A stretch of DNA of 46,060 nt, taken from Sphingomonas sp. (GTDB lineage: Bacteria > Pseudomonadota > Alphaproteobacteria > Sphingomonadales > Sphingomonadaceae). Below the pieces are notes generated by a model. That model was not told where the DNA came from. It made no database searches and saw only the letters and a list, made by a program, of their open reading frames with translations. The translations under genes and the position numbers were made by a program. This document shows positions 1 through 9,293 of the stretch, in pieces; within the stretch, counting starts at the first letter, position 1; the number at the start of each line of letters is the position of its first letter. The stretch is from contig JABDNH010000022.1 of assembly GCA_013001055.1 (NCBI GenBank), forward strand, positions 1-46,060, written 5' to 3'.

Positions 1-1139
1 TCCGCCAGTTCGGTGCAGGCGACGAGTCCATCGCGCAGTTGGCCCAGATCGCGTGGGCCGCCGCGCCCGGCGACGAGACGGCCGAGGGCGCGCGCAATGT
101 CCGGCATGGCTTTCAATCGGCTGCGGACATCGTCGCGCTGCAATTGGTCTTCGGCGAAATGCTGGACGAGCGCGAGCCGCGCTTCGATGGCGGGCCGATG
201 CGTAAGCGGCGCCGACAGGTCCTGCGCCAGCAAGCGCCGCCCGCCCGCCGAAACGCAGCGATCAATGCAATGCAGCAGGCTACCGGCATGAGCGCCCGGT
301 TGCGTCCGTGTGATCTCAAGGCTGTCGCGGGTCGCCGGATCGATCGCCATATGGCCCGAACGTTCGATCCGCGTCGGGCTGGCGAGGAAACTGGCCGCGT
401 CCTTTTGCGTGGCGTCGAGATAGGCGAGCAGGCCGCCCGCTGCCGCCAATTCGGCGCGGCCCGGCGATCCGAAGCCGTCGAGGCTTTTTACCCCGTAGCG
501 GGTGACGAGCGCCTTTTCGCCGCCAAGGCTGTCGAAGCCGCCATGGCCGGCGGTGGTGGCGATACCCGGCACCTTTTCATCGGCAATCGTCTCGGCAGGG
601 TCGAGCCGGGCAAGTTCGGCCTGGAGATCGCCGGGGCCGCAGGCGATCAGTTCGAAACGGCCGGTGGAAATATCGGCGGCGGCGATGGCCCATTCCTCGC
701 CCGCGCGGCCGATGGCGGCGAGCCAGTTGGCGGCGCGGCTTTCGAGCAGGCTCTCCTCGGTCAGCGTGCCGGGGGTGACGAGGCGAATGATGGCACGGCG
801 CACAAGCGCCTTCGACCCGTCGCGTGCCTTTGCCTCGGCGGGGGTTTCGACCTGTTCGGCGATGGCGACACGGTGGCCGCTGCGAATGAGCTTGGCGAGG
901 AAGCTTTCGGCGGCGTGGACGGGCACCCCGCACATCGGCACGTCCTCGCCTTTCTCCTTGCCGCGCTTGGTCAGCGCGATGTCGAGACAGGCCGAGGCGA
1001 CCTTGGCATCCTCGAAGAAGAGCTCGAAGAAATCGCCCATGCGATAGAAGAGCAATGCATCGCCCGCTTCTTCCTTCAGCGCAAAATATTGCGCCATCAT
1101 GGGCGTCACTTTTGCCTTGGGAGAATCGTCGCGGGCCAT
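1..1139 (-). CDS. mutS: DNA mismatch repair protein MutS (5' part, cut by window edge)
   Basis: MutS recognises base mismatches and short insertion/deletion loops and recruits MutL. The frame opens at ATG 1139 and stays open to base 1, giving about 379 N-terminal residues; the rest lies outside the window. The start of the protein carries the family signature PMMAQYFALKEEAGDALLF followed by RMGDFFELFFEDA, which contains the Phe-x-Glu mismatch-reading motif of domain I (FFE here). LDIALTKRG and, near the window edge, GRGGPRDLGQLRDGL are also typical. The gene is divergent from maeB with about 100 bases between start codons. A GTG at 1169 is an alternative start, but the N-terminus from 1139 fits the family. 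Confidence 0.95.
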   Translation of the reverse strand, partial: MARDDSPKAKVTPMMAQYFALKEEAGDALLFYRMGDFFELFFEDAKVASACLDIALTKRGKEKGEDVPMCGVPVHAAESFLAKLIRSGHRVAIAEQVETPAEAKARDGSKALVRRAIIRLVTPGTLTEESLLESRAANWLAAIGRAGEEWAIAAADISTGRFELIACGPGDLQAELARLDPAETIADEKVPGIATTAGHGGFDSLGGEKALVTRYGVKSLDGFGSPGRAELAAAGGLLAYLDATQKDAASFLASPTRIERSGHMAIDPATRDSLEITRTQPGAHAGSLLHCIDRCVSAGGRRLLAQDLSAPLTHRPAIEARLALVQHFAEDQLQRDDVRSRLKAMPDIARALGRLVAGRGGPRDLGQLRDGLVACTELA

Positions 1140-1243
1140 CGCCCGATTGCTAGCATGGCTTGGCTGCACTGCACCATGGTTTCCCCCGTGACTCTGGGGT
1201 GAAAAAGGCTCTAAAGCGCCCATCCAAAGGAAAGGCAGCATTC

Positions 1244-3553
1244 ATGAGTGAAGCCAACGTCAAATTTTCAGACGCCGAAGCGATCGATTTTCACGCGCGC
1301 GGCCGTCCCGGCAAGATCGAGATCACGCCGACCAAGCCGATGACCACGCAGCGAGACCTGGCGCTGGCATATTCGCCGGGCGTCGCGGTCCCGGTCGAAG
1401 CAATCGCGAAAGATCCTAGCCGCGCCTACGAGCTGACGGCCAAGGGCAATCTTGTCGCGGTGATTTCGAACGGCTCTGCCATCCTTGGTCTGGGCAATCT
1501 CGGCGCGCTCGCCTCAAAGCCGGTGATGGAAGGCAAGGCGGTGCTGTTCAAACGCTTCGCCGATGTCGATGCGATCGACCTCGAGCTCGATACCGAAGAC
1601 CCCCAGGCATTTATCGACGCGGTGGCCCTGATGGGACCCAGCTTCGGCGGCATCAACCTTGAGGATATCGGTGCGCCCGACTGCTTCATCATCGAGCAGG
1701 CGTTGAAGGAGAAGATGAATATCCCGGTCTTCCACGACGACCAGCACGGGACTGCGATCATCACCGCAGCAGGCCTCATCAACGCGGCGCACCTGACCAA
1801 TCGCAAGCTTGCGGACATGAAGGTCGTCGTGAACGGCGCGGGCGCGGCGGCGATCGCGTGCAGCGATCTCATCGTCGCGATGGGTGTCAAGAAAGACAAT
1901 GTCATCATGTGCGATCGATCGGGGGTCATCCACAAGGGTCGCGACGATCTCGACCAGTTCAAATCGGCGCAGGCGGTCGATACGGACAAGCGGACGCTGG
2001 CCGAAGCGCTCGTGGATGCGGATTGTTTCCTTGGCCTGTCGGCGGGCAACGTGCTCGATGGCGATATGATCAAGAAGATGGCCAACCAGCCGATTATCTT
2101 CGCGATGGCCAATCCGACGCCTGAAATCTCCCCTCCCGTGGCGAAAAAGGCGCGTCCCGATGCCATCGTCGCGACAGGGCGCTCGGACTTTCCCAACCAG
2201 GTCAACAACGTGCTGGGCTTTCCCTTCATTTTCCGCGGCGCGCTCGATTGCCGCGCGACAGGGATAAATGAGGAAATGAAGATTGCTGCAGCGCAATCGC
2301 TCGCCGACCTGGCGCGAGAGGCCGTCCCCGAGGAAGTCGCCGCGGCCTACGGCGAATCCAAGAGCTTCGGGCCCGATTATATCATTCCCGCGCCATTCGA
2401 TCCGCGCCTGATCGAGGAGGTGCCGATGGCGGTCGCCAAGGCGGCTGCGCAATCGGGCGTCGCGCAAAAACCGATCGAGGATTTCGACGAATATCGGCGC
2501 CAGTTGCGCGCGCGGCTCGATCCGACGGTTTCCGTGCTCAGCCTTGCCTACGAGGCAGCCAAGCGTAATCCCAAGCGGGTCCTGTTCGCAGAAGGCGAGG
2601 AAGACAATGTGCTTCGCGCCGCAATCGCGTTCAAGGAAAACGGGCTGGGCGTGCCGGTGCTGGTGGGGCGCGACAACGTCTATGACAAGCTGAAGGCGCT
2701 CGGCGTCGAGGATGCCGACGAGTGGGAGGTTCTCAACAGCCGCAACTCGCCTTTGGTCGAGAAGGCGGTGGATTTCATCTACGAAAAGCATGCGCGCGAC
2801 GGGCTGCTGCGCCGCAAGGTCGAACGCATGGTCAACCAGGATCGCAACTATTTCACCGCCGCCATGCTGGCATTGGGCGAGGGCGATGCGATGATCACCG
2901 GGACGACGCGGCCGTTCTCCGAAAGCCTCCAGCAGGTGCGCACCGTGATCGATGACGATCATGGCGGTGACCCGTTTGGCATCAACATCGTGGTCGGCAA
3001 GGGCCATACGGTGCTGATCGCCGATACCTCGGTCACCGAACGCCCCACGGCGGAGCAGCTGGCGACCATCGCGATGCGTTCTGCCGCCTTTGCACGGCGT
3101 ATGGGGCAGGAACCGCGCGTCGCTTTCATCAGCTACACGACATTCGGCAATCCCGAAGGCGAATATATCGATGAGCTGCGCGATGCGGTCAAAGTGCTCG
3201 ATCGCACGGCGACCGATTTCGAATATGAAGGGGAGATGGCGCCGGACGTGGCGCTCAACTTCGATGCGCAGCGTAAATTCTACAGCTTCAGCCGCCTCAC
3301 CGGGCCAGCCAACGTACTGATCATGCCGGGACTGCAATCTGCCAGCCTGTCGACCAAGCTCTTGAAGCTGGTTGGCGGCGAGAACGTGCTGGGCCCCTAT
3401 CTGGTAGGCATGAGCCAGCCGGTGCAGATCGCGCCGATGACGGCGTCTTCGAACGATCTTGTCACACTGGCAGTGCTTGCGGCTGGCGGCGCGGACGCGA
3501 TCCGGCGCGGCAATGCCGCGATGCGCGGTGCCGCTGAAGAGGTGGTAGGCTAG
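1244..3553 (+). CDS. maeB: NADP-dependent malic enzyme with C-terminal phosphotransacetylase-like domain
   Basis: MaeB oxidatively decarboxylates malate to pyruvate with reduction of NADP, linking the TCA cycle to pyruvate and NADPH supply. The 769-residue product has the malic domain first (YSPGVAVPV at 43-51, VFHDDQHGTA at 162-171), then an NAD(P)-binding Rossmann domain (VNGAGAAAIA at 196-205), then a phosphotransacetylase-like domain from about residue 435. In this class that last domain is usually regulatory (acetyl-CoA sensing) rather than catalytic. ATG 1244 is chosen because AAAGGAAAGG lies about eight bases upstream; the frame extends to 1160, but that stretch is not family-like. It converges with rel, with only three bases between the two stop codons. 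Confidence 0.95.
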   Translation: MSEANVKFSDAEAIDFHARGRPGKIEITPTKPMTTQRDLALAYSPGVAVPVEAIAKDPSRAYELTAKGNLVAVISNGSAILGLGNLGALASKPVMEGKAVLFKRFADVDAIDLELDTEDPQAFIDAVALMGPSFGGINLEDIGAPDCFIIEQALKEKMNIPVFHDDQHGTAIITAAGLINAAHLTNRKLADMKVVVNGAGAAAIACSDLIVAMGVKKDNVIMCDRSGVIHKGRDDLDQFKSAQAVDTDKRTLAEALVDADCFLGLSAGNVLDGDMIKKMANQPIIFAMANPTPEISPPVAKKARPDAIVATGRSDFPNQVNNVLGFPFIFRGALDCRATGINEEMKIAAAQSLADLAREAVPEEVAAAYGESKSFGPDYIIPAPFDPRLIEEVPMAVAKAAAQSGVAQKPIEDFDEYRRQLRARLDPTVSVLSLAYEAAKRNPKRVLFAEGEEDNVLRAAIAFKENGLGVPVLVGRDNVYDKLKALGVEDADEWEVLNSRNSPLVEKAVDFIYEKHARDGLLRRKVERMVNQDRNYFTAAMLALGEGDAMITGTTRPFSESLQQVRTVIDDDHGGDPFGINIVVGKGHTVLIADTSVTERPTAEQLATIAMRSAAFARRMGQEPRVAFISYTTFGNPEGEYIDELRDAVKVLDRTATDFEYEGEMAPDVALNFDAQRKFYSFSRLTGPANVLIMPGLQSASLSTKLLKLVGGENVLGPYLVGMSQPVQIAPMTASSNDLVTLAVLAAGGADAIRRGNAAMRGAAEEVVG

Positions 3554-3556
3554 CGC

Positions 3557-5671
3557 CTAGATACGTTCGGCTTGGCTGACGACGTCGCTCGCACGCAGCG
3601 CGGCGATGGTTGCGTGTAGGTGGGCCAGGTCGTGCAATTCCACATCGACGTGGAAGGTGTGAAAGCTGCCATCGCGATTTTCGAGGTGGAGGTTGACGAT
3701 ATTGGCGTCGCGTGCGCCCAGGATGCCTGCCATCTCGCCGAGCGCGCCCGCAACATCGCGCAGGATAATCGCGATCTTGGCGGTGCCGCCGTCGGTTTCC
3801 TCGCCCCAGCTGAGGTCGATCCAGTCGGCATCTTCGCCGGTGGCAAGCCGGTCGCAGCCAATGACATGAACATCGATCGCCTCGTCGTCGCCGCGCACGC
3901 CGACAATCCGGTCGCCCGGGATGGGGTGGCAGCATTCGGCAAGGTGAAAAGCAACCCCCGGTGTCAGCCCCTTGATCGAAATGGCGGACTGCTGTCCCGG
4001 CATCTTGTCCTTCTTGCGGCGACGGCGCAGTAGCCCGGTACGTTCGGTGGTTGATCCGGGAAGCACGGCTTCCATCACCACTTCGTCGGTCAATTTCTTG
4101 CGCGCGATCGCCATGAGCAGCGCGTCTTCGTCGCCGTGCATCAGCCGATCGGCAGCTTCGCGCAGCGGCTTGGCGGGCAGCTTGCCTCCGATACGCTGGA
4201 CGATATCATCGAATATCTTGTGGCCGAGCTCGATATTCTCGTCGCGCTCCTTATGGCGCACGAAGCGGCGAATGGCCGAGCGCGCCTTGCCGGTTGCCAC
4301 GAAGCGCAGCCAGCTGGGCTGCGGGTGCTGCGATTCCGATGCCAGGATATCGACCTGATCGCCATTTTCTAGCGGGGTGCGCAGCGGCACCACGCGCCCG
4401 TTCACCTTCGCGCCGACGGTCTGGTCGCCAAGATCGGTATGGACGGCATAGGCAAAATCGACCGGTGTCGCGCCTTTGGGCAACTGGATAAGCTCGCCTT
4501 TCGGCGTGAAGGCAAAGATGCGGTCCTGGTACATCGCCATGCGCGTATGTTCGAGCAGCTCGTCAGGATCGTCGGCATGGTCGAGGATCTCGACGAGGTC
4601 GTTGATCCAGGGCACCTGCAAGTCGGCAGCGGGTTTGCCTTCCTTGTAGGCCCAATGCGCGGCAAGCCCGCGTTCGGCCTGCTCGTGCATCGCGCGGGTG
4701 CGAATCTGCACCTCGATACGCATGTTGCTGTCGTGGATGATCGTGGTGTGGAGCGAGCGGTAGCCATTGCGCTTGGGCGTCGAAATGAAATCCTTGAAGC
4801 GGCCCGGTACCATCGGCCAGCGCTGGTGAATGAGGCCGAGTGCGTGATAGACGTCGGCGTCATCTTCAACAATTATGCGGAACGCCATCACGTCGGACAA
4901 TTGTTCAAAACTGATGTGCCGTTCGGCCATCTTCTTCCAGATCGAATAGGGATGCTTTTCGCGGCCCGTGACCTCGGCCTCCAGGCCATGATCCGAAAGA
5001 TGGAGCTGGAGGTTGAGCCCGATGCGGTTGATCGCATCGCCGCCCGATGAATGTAGCTGTTCGAGCCGGCGCTTGATCGAGGCATAGGCATCGGGTTCGA
5101 GCTGCTGGAAGGCGAGCGTCTGCATCTCCTTCATCATCTCGTACATGCCGATGCGCTCGGCGAGCGGCGCGTAGATATCCATCGTTTCACGCGCGATGCG
5201 GCGGCGCTTTTCTTCCTTCGGAATATGATGGAGCGTGCGCATGTTGTGGAGCCGGTCGGCCAGCTTAACCAGGAGGACGCGGATATCGCCCGACAGCGCG
5301 AGCAAAAACTTCCGCAGGTTCTCCGCGGCGCGCTCGCTCTCGGTCATCGCTTCGACCTTGGAGAGCTTGGTCACGCCATCGACGAGGCGCGCCACTTCCT
5401 CGCCGAACAGGTTCCGGATCTGCTCGGGCGTGGCGACCGTATCCTCGATCGTGTCGTGAAGGATCGCGGTGACGATGGTTTCATCGTCCAGTTTCATGTC
5501 GGTAAGGATGCCGGCCACTTCGATCGGGTGGCTGAAATACGGATCGCCCGAAGCGCGTAATTGCGCTCCGTGCGCCTTCATCGAGAAGACATAAGCGCGG
5601 TTGATCAGCGCTTCGTCTGCGTCCGGATCGTACGACCGGACCTTCTCGACAAGTTCGTATTGTCTCAGCAT
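3557..5671 (-). CDS. Bifunctional (p)ppGpp synthetase/hydrolase (Rel/SpoT)
   Basis: This long RelA/SpoT homologue makes and degrades the stringent-response alarmone (p)ppGpp. The 704 residues show an HD hydrolase domain with an intact HDTIED at 72-77 and KLADRLHNMRTL near 136-147. The synthetase domain has RFKDFISTPKRNGYRSLHT at 291-309; the RxKD charge signature is that of bifunctional Rel/SpoT rather than RelA. A TGS domain follows at about 375-440 and an ACT domain in the last 75 residues. It is probably the single long Rsh of the genome, as in many alphaproteobacteria. rpoZ lies upstream on the same strand, separated by a divergent HxlR regulator. The gene may be called rel, relA or spoT depending on convention, so no symbol is given. 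Confidence 0.95.
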   Translation of the reverse strand: MLRQYELVEKVRSYDPDADEALINRAYVFSMKAHGAQLRASGDPYFSHPIEVAGILTDMKLDDETIVTAILHDTIEDTVATPEQIRNLFGEEVARLVDGVTKLSKVEAMTESERAAENLRKFLLALSGDIRVLLVKLADRLHNMRTLHHIPKEEKRRRIARETMDIYAPLAERIGMYEMMKEMQTLAFQQLEPDAYASIKRRLEQLHSSGGDAINRIGLNLQLHLSDHGLEAEVTGREKHPYSIWKKMAERHISFEQLSDVMAFRIIVEDDADVYHALGLIHQRWPMVPGRFKDFISTPKRNGYRSLHTTIIHDSNMRIEVQIRTRAMHEQAERGLAAHWAYKEGKPAADLQVPWINDLVEILDHADDPDELLEHTRMAMYQDRIFAFTPKGELIQLPKGATPVDFAYAVHTDLGDQTVGAKVNGRVVPLRTPLENGDQVDILASESQHPQPSWLRFVATGKARSAIRRFVRHKERDENIELGHKIFDDIVQRIGGKLPAKPLREAADRLMHGDEDALLMAIARKKLTDEVVMEAVLPGSTTERTGLLRRRRKKDKMPGQQSAISIKGLTPGVAFHLAECCHPIPGDRIVGVRGDDEAIDVHVIGCDRLATGEDADWIDLSWGEETDGGTAKIAIILRDVAGALGEMAGILGARDANIVNLHLENRDGSFHTFHVDVELHDLAHLHATIAALRASDVVSQAERI

Positions 5672-5688
5672 CCGCCTATAGATGGGGG

Positions 5689-5707
5689 TGCGAAGGGGTA
5701 CTTCGCA
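5689..5707. promoter_or_regulatory. Inverted repeat in the rel leader/promoter region
   Basis: TGCGAA at 5689-5694 and TTCGCA at 5702-5707 form a perfect 6-base inverted repeat around a 7-base spacer, 18 bases upstream of the rel start codon and between the divergent rel and HxlR genes. It could be an operator or a leader hairpin. The arms are short and chance is possible. Confidence 0.25.
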
Positions 5708-5784
5708 AGTGCAAAAAGATAATTGACCTCAGCGTTTCAAACCGCAACTAGTTTTCATAGAAGATCGGGTTTAAGGCTCGTCAT

Positions 5785-6303
5785 ATGGCTGAAACCACCC
5801 TTGCCGAAACGGCACCGTCGATCGAGGATTTCAAGGATGCAGCGCTACGCTGCCCGCTGCCCGCCGCGATCGAGCTTATTGGCGAAAAATGGGCGTTCCT
5901 GATCCTGCGCGGCGCCTTCAACGGCCTCCAGCATTTCGAACAGTTCCAGGCCGGGCTAGGCATCGCCCGCAACATCTTATCCGACCGATTGACCAAGATG
6001 GTCGATGGCGGGGTGCTGGCGCGCAATCCCGATCCCGACGATCGCCGCAAGGTCGTCTATTCGCTTACCGAAAAGGGGATGGCCTTACTGCCGGTGGTGG
6101 TGGCGCTACGCCAGTGGGGTGAAGATTGGGGGCATGGCCCGACCAACATCATCCTCGCCGATTCGCGCGATGGCAAACCCATTCGCCGCATCAAACTGAT
6201 GAGCCATGACGGCCGCGAACTCGATCTTGAGGACCTGATGTGGCTTGACCGGCGATCGGGCCATGGGGTGCGGCGCGAAGACGGCTGGCACGGCAAGATT
6301 TAG
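5785..6303 (+). CDS. HxlR-family winged-helix transcriptional regulator
   Basis: HxlR/MarR-like regulators bind DNA as dimers and often respond to thiols, aldehydes or quinones. The 172-residue protein has the family N-terminus with a single conserved cysteine (Cys23 in RCPLPAAIELIGEKWAF), followed by the winged helix-turn-helix (HFEQFQAGLGIARNILSDRL, then DPDDRRKVVYSLTEKG). A C-terminal extension of about 60 residues goes beyond the roughly 110-residue core. It is transcribed away from rel and stands between rpoZ and rel. The regulated gene cannot be told from the sequence; an intrinsic terminator follows. Confidence 0.9.
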   Translation: MAETTLAETAPSIEDFKDAALRCPLPAAIELIGEKWAFLILRGAFNGLQHFEQFQAGLGIARNILSDRLTKMVDGGVLARNPDPDDRRKVVYSLTEKGMALLPVVVALRQWGEDWGHGPTNIILADSRDGKPIRRIKLMSHDGRELDLEDLMWLDRRSGHGVRREDGWHGKI

Positions 6304-6323
6304 CCTCAAGACGAGCGGCAACA

Positions 6324-6353
6324 AAAAAGGCGGCCCGATGGAGCCGCCTTTTT
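6324..6353. terminator. Bidirectional intrinsic terminator between HxlR gene and rpoZ
   Basis: AAAAAGGCGGC (6324-6334) and GCCGCCTTTTT (6343-6353) form a perfect 11-base stem with an 8-base loop. It carries a T-tract on both strands, so it can end transcription from both convergent genes. Confidence 0.9.
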
Positions 6354-6376
6354 ACCTGATCGAGATATTTCCTGCC

Positions 6377-6733
6377 TTAGCGGCGCGGATCGTAATCTGC
6401 GGGCGCGGCCGACGGCGTTGGGCGCGGCGGCGCGGCGGCGGTGAGGCGCAGCGCTTCGGCGCTTTCGCTCAGGCCGGCCAGTTCATCGACCTCGTCATCA
6501 TCGTCGAGCTGCACTTTCTGCAGGCTCATGATGGCGGCTTCTTCGAGTTGCTTGGGCTTGACCGTCTGCTCGGCGATTTCGCGGAGCGCGACGACCGGAT
6601 TCTTATCACGATCGCGATCGATGGTGAGGTCCGCACCTCCCGAGATCTGGCGGGCGCGCTGGGCGCTCAACAGAACCAGATCGAACCGGTTGGGGACCTT
6701 GTCGACGCAATCTTCGACGGTAACGCGTGCCAT
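6377..6733 (-). CDS. rpoZ: RNA polymerase omega subunit
   Basis: Omega (118 residues) helps fold and assemble the beta-prime subunit and, in many bacteria, forms part of a ppGpp site. The N-terminus [20 protein letters not shown] and the segment [12 protein letters not shown] are diagnostic. The C-terminus is acidic and then Ala/Pro-rich, as in alphaproteobacterial omega. ATG 6733 is preceded by AAAGGAAAAG; a longer frame to 6799 has no family match. It lies upstream of rel on the same strand, recalling the rpoZ-spoT order of E. coli, but the opposite-strand HxlR gene and a terminator separate them. Confidence 0.95.
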   Translation of the reverse strand: MARVTVEDCVDKVPNRFDLVLLSAQRARQISGGADLTIDRDRDKNPVVALREIAEQTVKPKQLEEAAIMSLQKVQLDDDDEVDELAGLSESAEALRLTAAAPPRPTPSAAPADYDPRR

Positions 6734-6834
6734 GGGCCGCTTTTCCTTTAGAAAAATGGGCGGAAATTCGAATGGGCGAGATAGGGATGCGCGGGCCAAG
6801 AGTCAATTGCTTGTCATGACCCGGTCAAGGCTTC

Positions 6835-8016
6835 ATGACGCTTGGCATGCACGATCATCCGCCAGGTTTCAGCTTCGAGGTGGACGGCCACCAAGGTCGC
6901 CTGGTCACGGGTGGGGCAGAACGGCTCGAGCTCATTCTCGACATGATCACGAGCGCAAAGAAACGCCTCCAGCTCGTCTTTTACGACATGGCGGACGACG
7001 ATCGCGGGATGAAAATCCGCGATGCGTTGGTCGACGCAGGCAAGAGCGGCGTCGATATCACGATCATGATCGACGGATTCGGGCTGATCGACCTTAGTGA
7101 TGAAGAGGCATTCTTCGCGCCGATCAGGTCCGCCGGGGGCAAGGTTCACAAGATGAACCCGTCGTTCGGGCGGCGCTATTTCCTGCGCAACCACCAGAAG
7201 ATTGTCGTCGTCGACGGCAAGAGCTGCCTGGTCGGCGGGGCAAACCTGGCGAACGATTATTTGTCCGATGAGCAGGAAACCTGCTGGCGCGACCTGTGGC
7301 TTCGCCTCGACGGGCCGCAGGCGGCGCACCTGGGCGACTATGTCGATGCCTTGTGGGGTTTTGCGCACAGCAACAAGCGCCGTTTTGGCGAGCTTAGCGA
7401 CATTGTTGCCGAATATAGCCAGATCGATGGTCGGTTGCAGTGGAAACTCTCAGGCCCATGGCCGCGCCAGACACCCTGGCCCACCGATTATGTGCGCGAC
7501 CTGTGGAAAGCGAAGAAGGTCGATCTCATCGCCGCCTATTTCTCGCCGCCAAAATCGCTCAAGCGGCGCCTGTGGCGCGTTGCCGATCGCGGCGGCGAAG
7601 CGCGCATCGTCACGCCGGCCAAGTCGGATAACAACGCCACCATCGCAGCGGCGCGGCACACTTACGGACAACTGCTCGCCAAGGGCGTGCGGGTGTTCGA
7701 ATATCAGCCGTGCAAGCTCCACACCAAGCTCTCGATCGTCGATGACGTAGTCTATATCGGCTCGTCAAACTTCGATTTTCGCAGCCTTTTCATCAACATG
7801 GAGCTGATGCTGCGGATTAGGGACGCGGACGTTGCGAACAAATTTCGTGCCTATGTCGATGCCGAGCTGAAGGACGCCGAAGAGATCACGCCGCAAGTCT
7901 ACCGGGAACGCGCGAGCCTTTGGCGCCGCCTCATGTGGCGGCTGTCCAACTTCATGGTGACGACGATGGACTATACCGTCTCGCGCCGCCTCAACTTCCC
8001 GCTAGGCGACGATTGA
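6835..8016 (+). CDS. Phospholipase D family protein (ClsB-like cardiolipin synthase)
   Basis: PLD-superfamily enzymes transfer phosphatidyl groups. Two complete HKD motifs are visible: HQKIVVVD (120-127, then GGAN) and HTKLSIVD (296-303, then GSSNFD), both in the HxK(x)4D form. With 393 residues and no N-terminal membrane helices it matches the soluble ClsB class rather than ClsA. The likely reaction is cardiolipin or related phospholipid synthesis at the inner membrane, inferred from the family. ATG 6835 is chosen with CAAGG five to nine bases upstream; ATG 6847 is an alternative. It is translationally coupled to the MFS gene: its TGA overlaps that gene's TTG start. Confidence 0.85.
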   Translation: MTLGMHDHPPGFSFEVDGHQGRLVTGGAERLELILDMITSAKKRLQLVFYDMADDDRGMKIRDALVDAGKSGVDITIMIDGFGLIDLSDEEAFFAPIRSAGGKVHKMNPSFGRRYFLRNHQKIVVVDGKSCLVGGANLANDYLSDEQETCWRDLWLRLDGPQAAHLGDYVDALWGFAHSNKRRFGELSDIVAEYSQIDGRLQWKLSGPWPRQTPWPTDYVRDLWKAKKVDLIAAYFSPPKSLKRRLWRVADRGGEARIVTPAKSDNNATIAAARHTYGQLLAKGVRVFEYQPCKLHTKLSIVDDVVYIGSSNFDFRSLFINMELMLRIRDADVANKFRAYVDAELKDAEEITPQVYRERASLWRRLMWRLSNFMVTTMDYTVSRRLNFPLGDD

Positions 8017-9293
8017 GCGCGATCGGCCCCATTGCGGGGAGCGCGCTGACGAGCCGCCAATTCATCTTGCTCTATGCCGCGATGCTGGTCAGCGCGGCAG
8101 GCAATACGGCGCTGCAATCGGTCATGCCCGCAATCGGCCGCGCGATGGGCGCGCCCGACATCTATGTCGCGCTGACCTTTTCGGTTTCGGCGGTGCTGTG
8201 GGTAGTGCTCGCCCCGCGCTGGGCCCGGCAGAGCGATCACCATGGACGCAAGCCGCTGATCATCCTGGGTGTCGGAGCGGGCTTCACGCAGTCATCGCTA
8301 CTCTGTGCTCTTGTCCTGTGGGCGGGACTGGAAGGCTGGATTGCTCCGGCACTGACCTTTTTGTTGTTCGGCATCGTGCGCGCGCTTTACGGCATCTTCG
8401 GCTGCGCAACGCCCAGCGCGACGCAAGCCTATCTAGCCGCCAAAACCCGGCGAACAGCGCGCGTCAAGGCGCTGGCCGGGCTGACCAGCAGCTTCAGCCT
8501 CGGCACGATTGTCGGCCCGGCCCTCGCGCCACTGTTCGTGTTGCCCTTCGTCGGCCTCTCGGGCCCGCTTTTCGTTTTTACGGGCTTTGGCATTGCGGTG
8601 ATGCTGGCGGTATTGCGCTGGCTACCCAATGACCATGGCGCCCGCGGGCGCGGGGCCGCGATGAGCTATCCTTCGCTCGCTTCGACACCGACGGGGGCAA
8701 GCATCAAGGCAGCAACCAGCGCCCTGCCTGAGCGCATGCAGTGGACCGATGCGCGAATCCGGCCATGGATCATGGCGGGCGTCGTGACGAACCATGCGAT
8801 GGCGGCGATCCTCTCGGTCATCGGCTTCTTCACGATCGACCGGTTGGGGCTCGACCCGGTGGGGTCCGAACAGTCGATCGCGCTAGTCATGATGGCAGGC
8901 GCGGTGGCGACGCTGGGGGCGCAATGGGGCATCATCCCGCGCCTCGGCTGGGGACCGCGCACGCTGATCCTGGCGGGGTCCTCGATCGCGGCTGCGGGCA
9001 TGGTCGGCACGATGCTCGCCGATACGCTCTACGGCATCGTGCTAGGATTTGCCTGCCAGCACCTCGGCTTCGGCTTGATCCGCCCCGGCTTTACCGGCGG
9101 CGCGAGTCTTGCGGTATCGCTGCGCGAACAAGGCGGTGTCGCGGGCGTCGTCACGTCGGCTAACGGCGTTGCGTTCGTCGCCGCACCTACGCTCGGCATC
9201 ATCGCCTATCAGCTGGAGCCACACTTGCCATTCGCGGTCGCGGGGCTCCTGCTGGTCGGCGTGGTGCTGTGGGGCTGGCGGCGGCTGGCCTAG
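8013..9293 (+). CDS. MFS transporter
   Basis: A 426-residue, mostly hydrophobic protein with about 12 membrane segments and the MFS loop 2-3 signature region (APRWARQSDHHGRKPLIILG). The family exchanges small molecules across the inner membrane, often as drug/proton antiporters; the substrate is unknown. The best start is TTG 8013, which overlaps the phospholipase D stop as TTGA and gives MSAIGPIAGSALTSRQ before the first helix. The open frame continues further upstream, but that part reads through the PLD gene in another frame. The last four bases overlap the convergent CDC48 gene through a shared CTAG. Confidence 0.85.
   Translation: MSAIGPIAGSALTSRQFILLYAAMLVSAAGNTALQSVMPAIGRAMGAPDIYVALTFSVSAVLWVVLAPRWARQSDHHGRKPLIILGVGAGFTQSSLLCALVLWAGLEGWIAPALTFLLFGIVRALYGIFGCATPSATQAYLAAKTRRTARVKALAGLTSSFSLGTIVGPALAPLFVLPFVGLSGPLFVFTGFGIAVMLAVLRWLPNDHGARGRGAAMSYPSLASTPTGASIKAATSALPERMQWTDARIRPWIMAGVVTNHAMAAILSVIGFFTIDRLGLDPVGSEQSIALVMMAGAVATLGAQWGIIPRLGWGPRTLILAGSSIAAAGMVGTMLADTLYGIVLGFACQHLGFGLIRPGFTGGASLAVSLREQGGVAGVVTSANGVAFVAAPTLGIIAYQLEPHLPFAVAGLLLVGVVLWGWRRLA

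Noticed and set aside
39-1202. Long plus-strand open frame (387 residues) at the window start
   Set aside because: It lies opposite mutS, whose minus-strand translation has clear family motifs; the plus-strand product is Arg/Gly/Ala-rich and matches nothing.
1514-3337. 607-residue minus-strand open frame
   Set aside because: Mirror frame of maeB; composition (His/Arg/Asp-rich) is typical of antisense frames in GC-rich genes.
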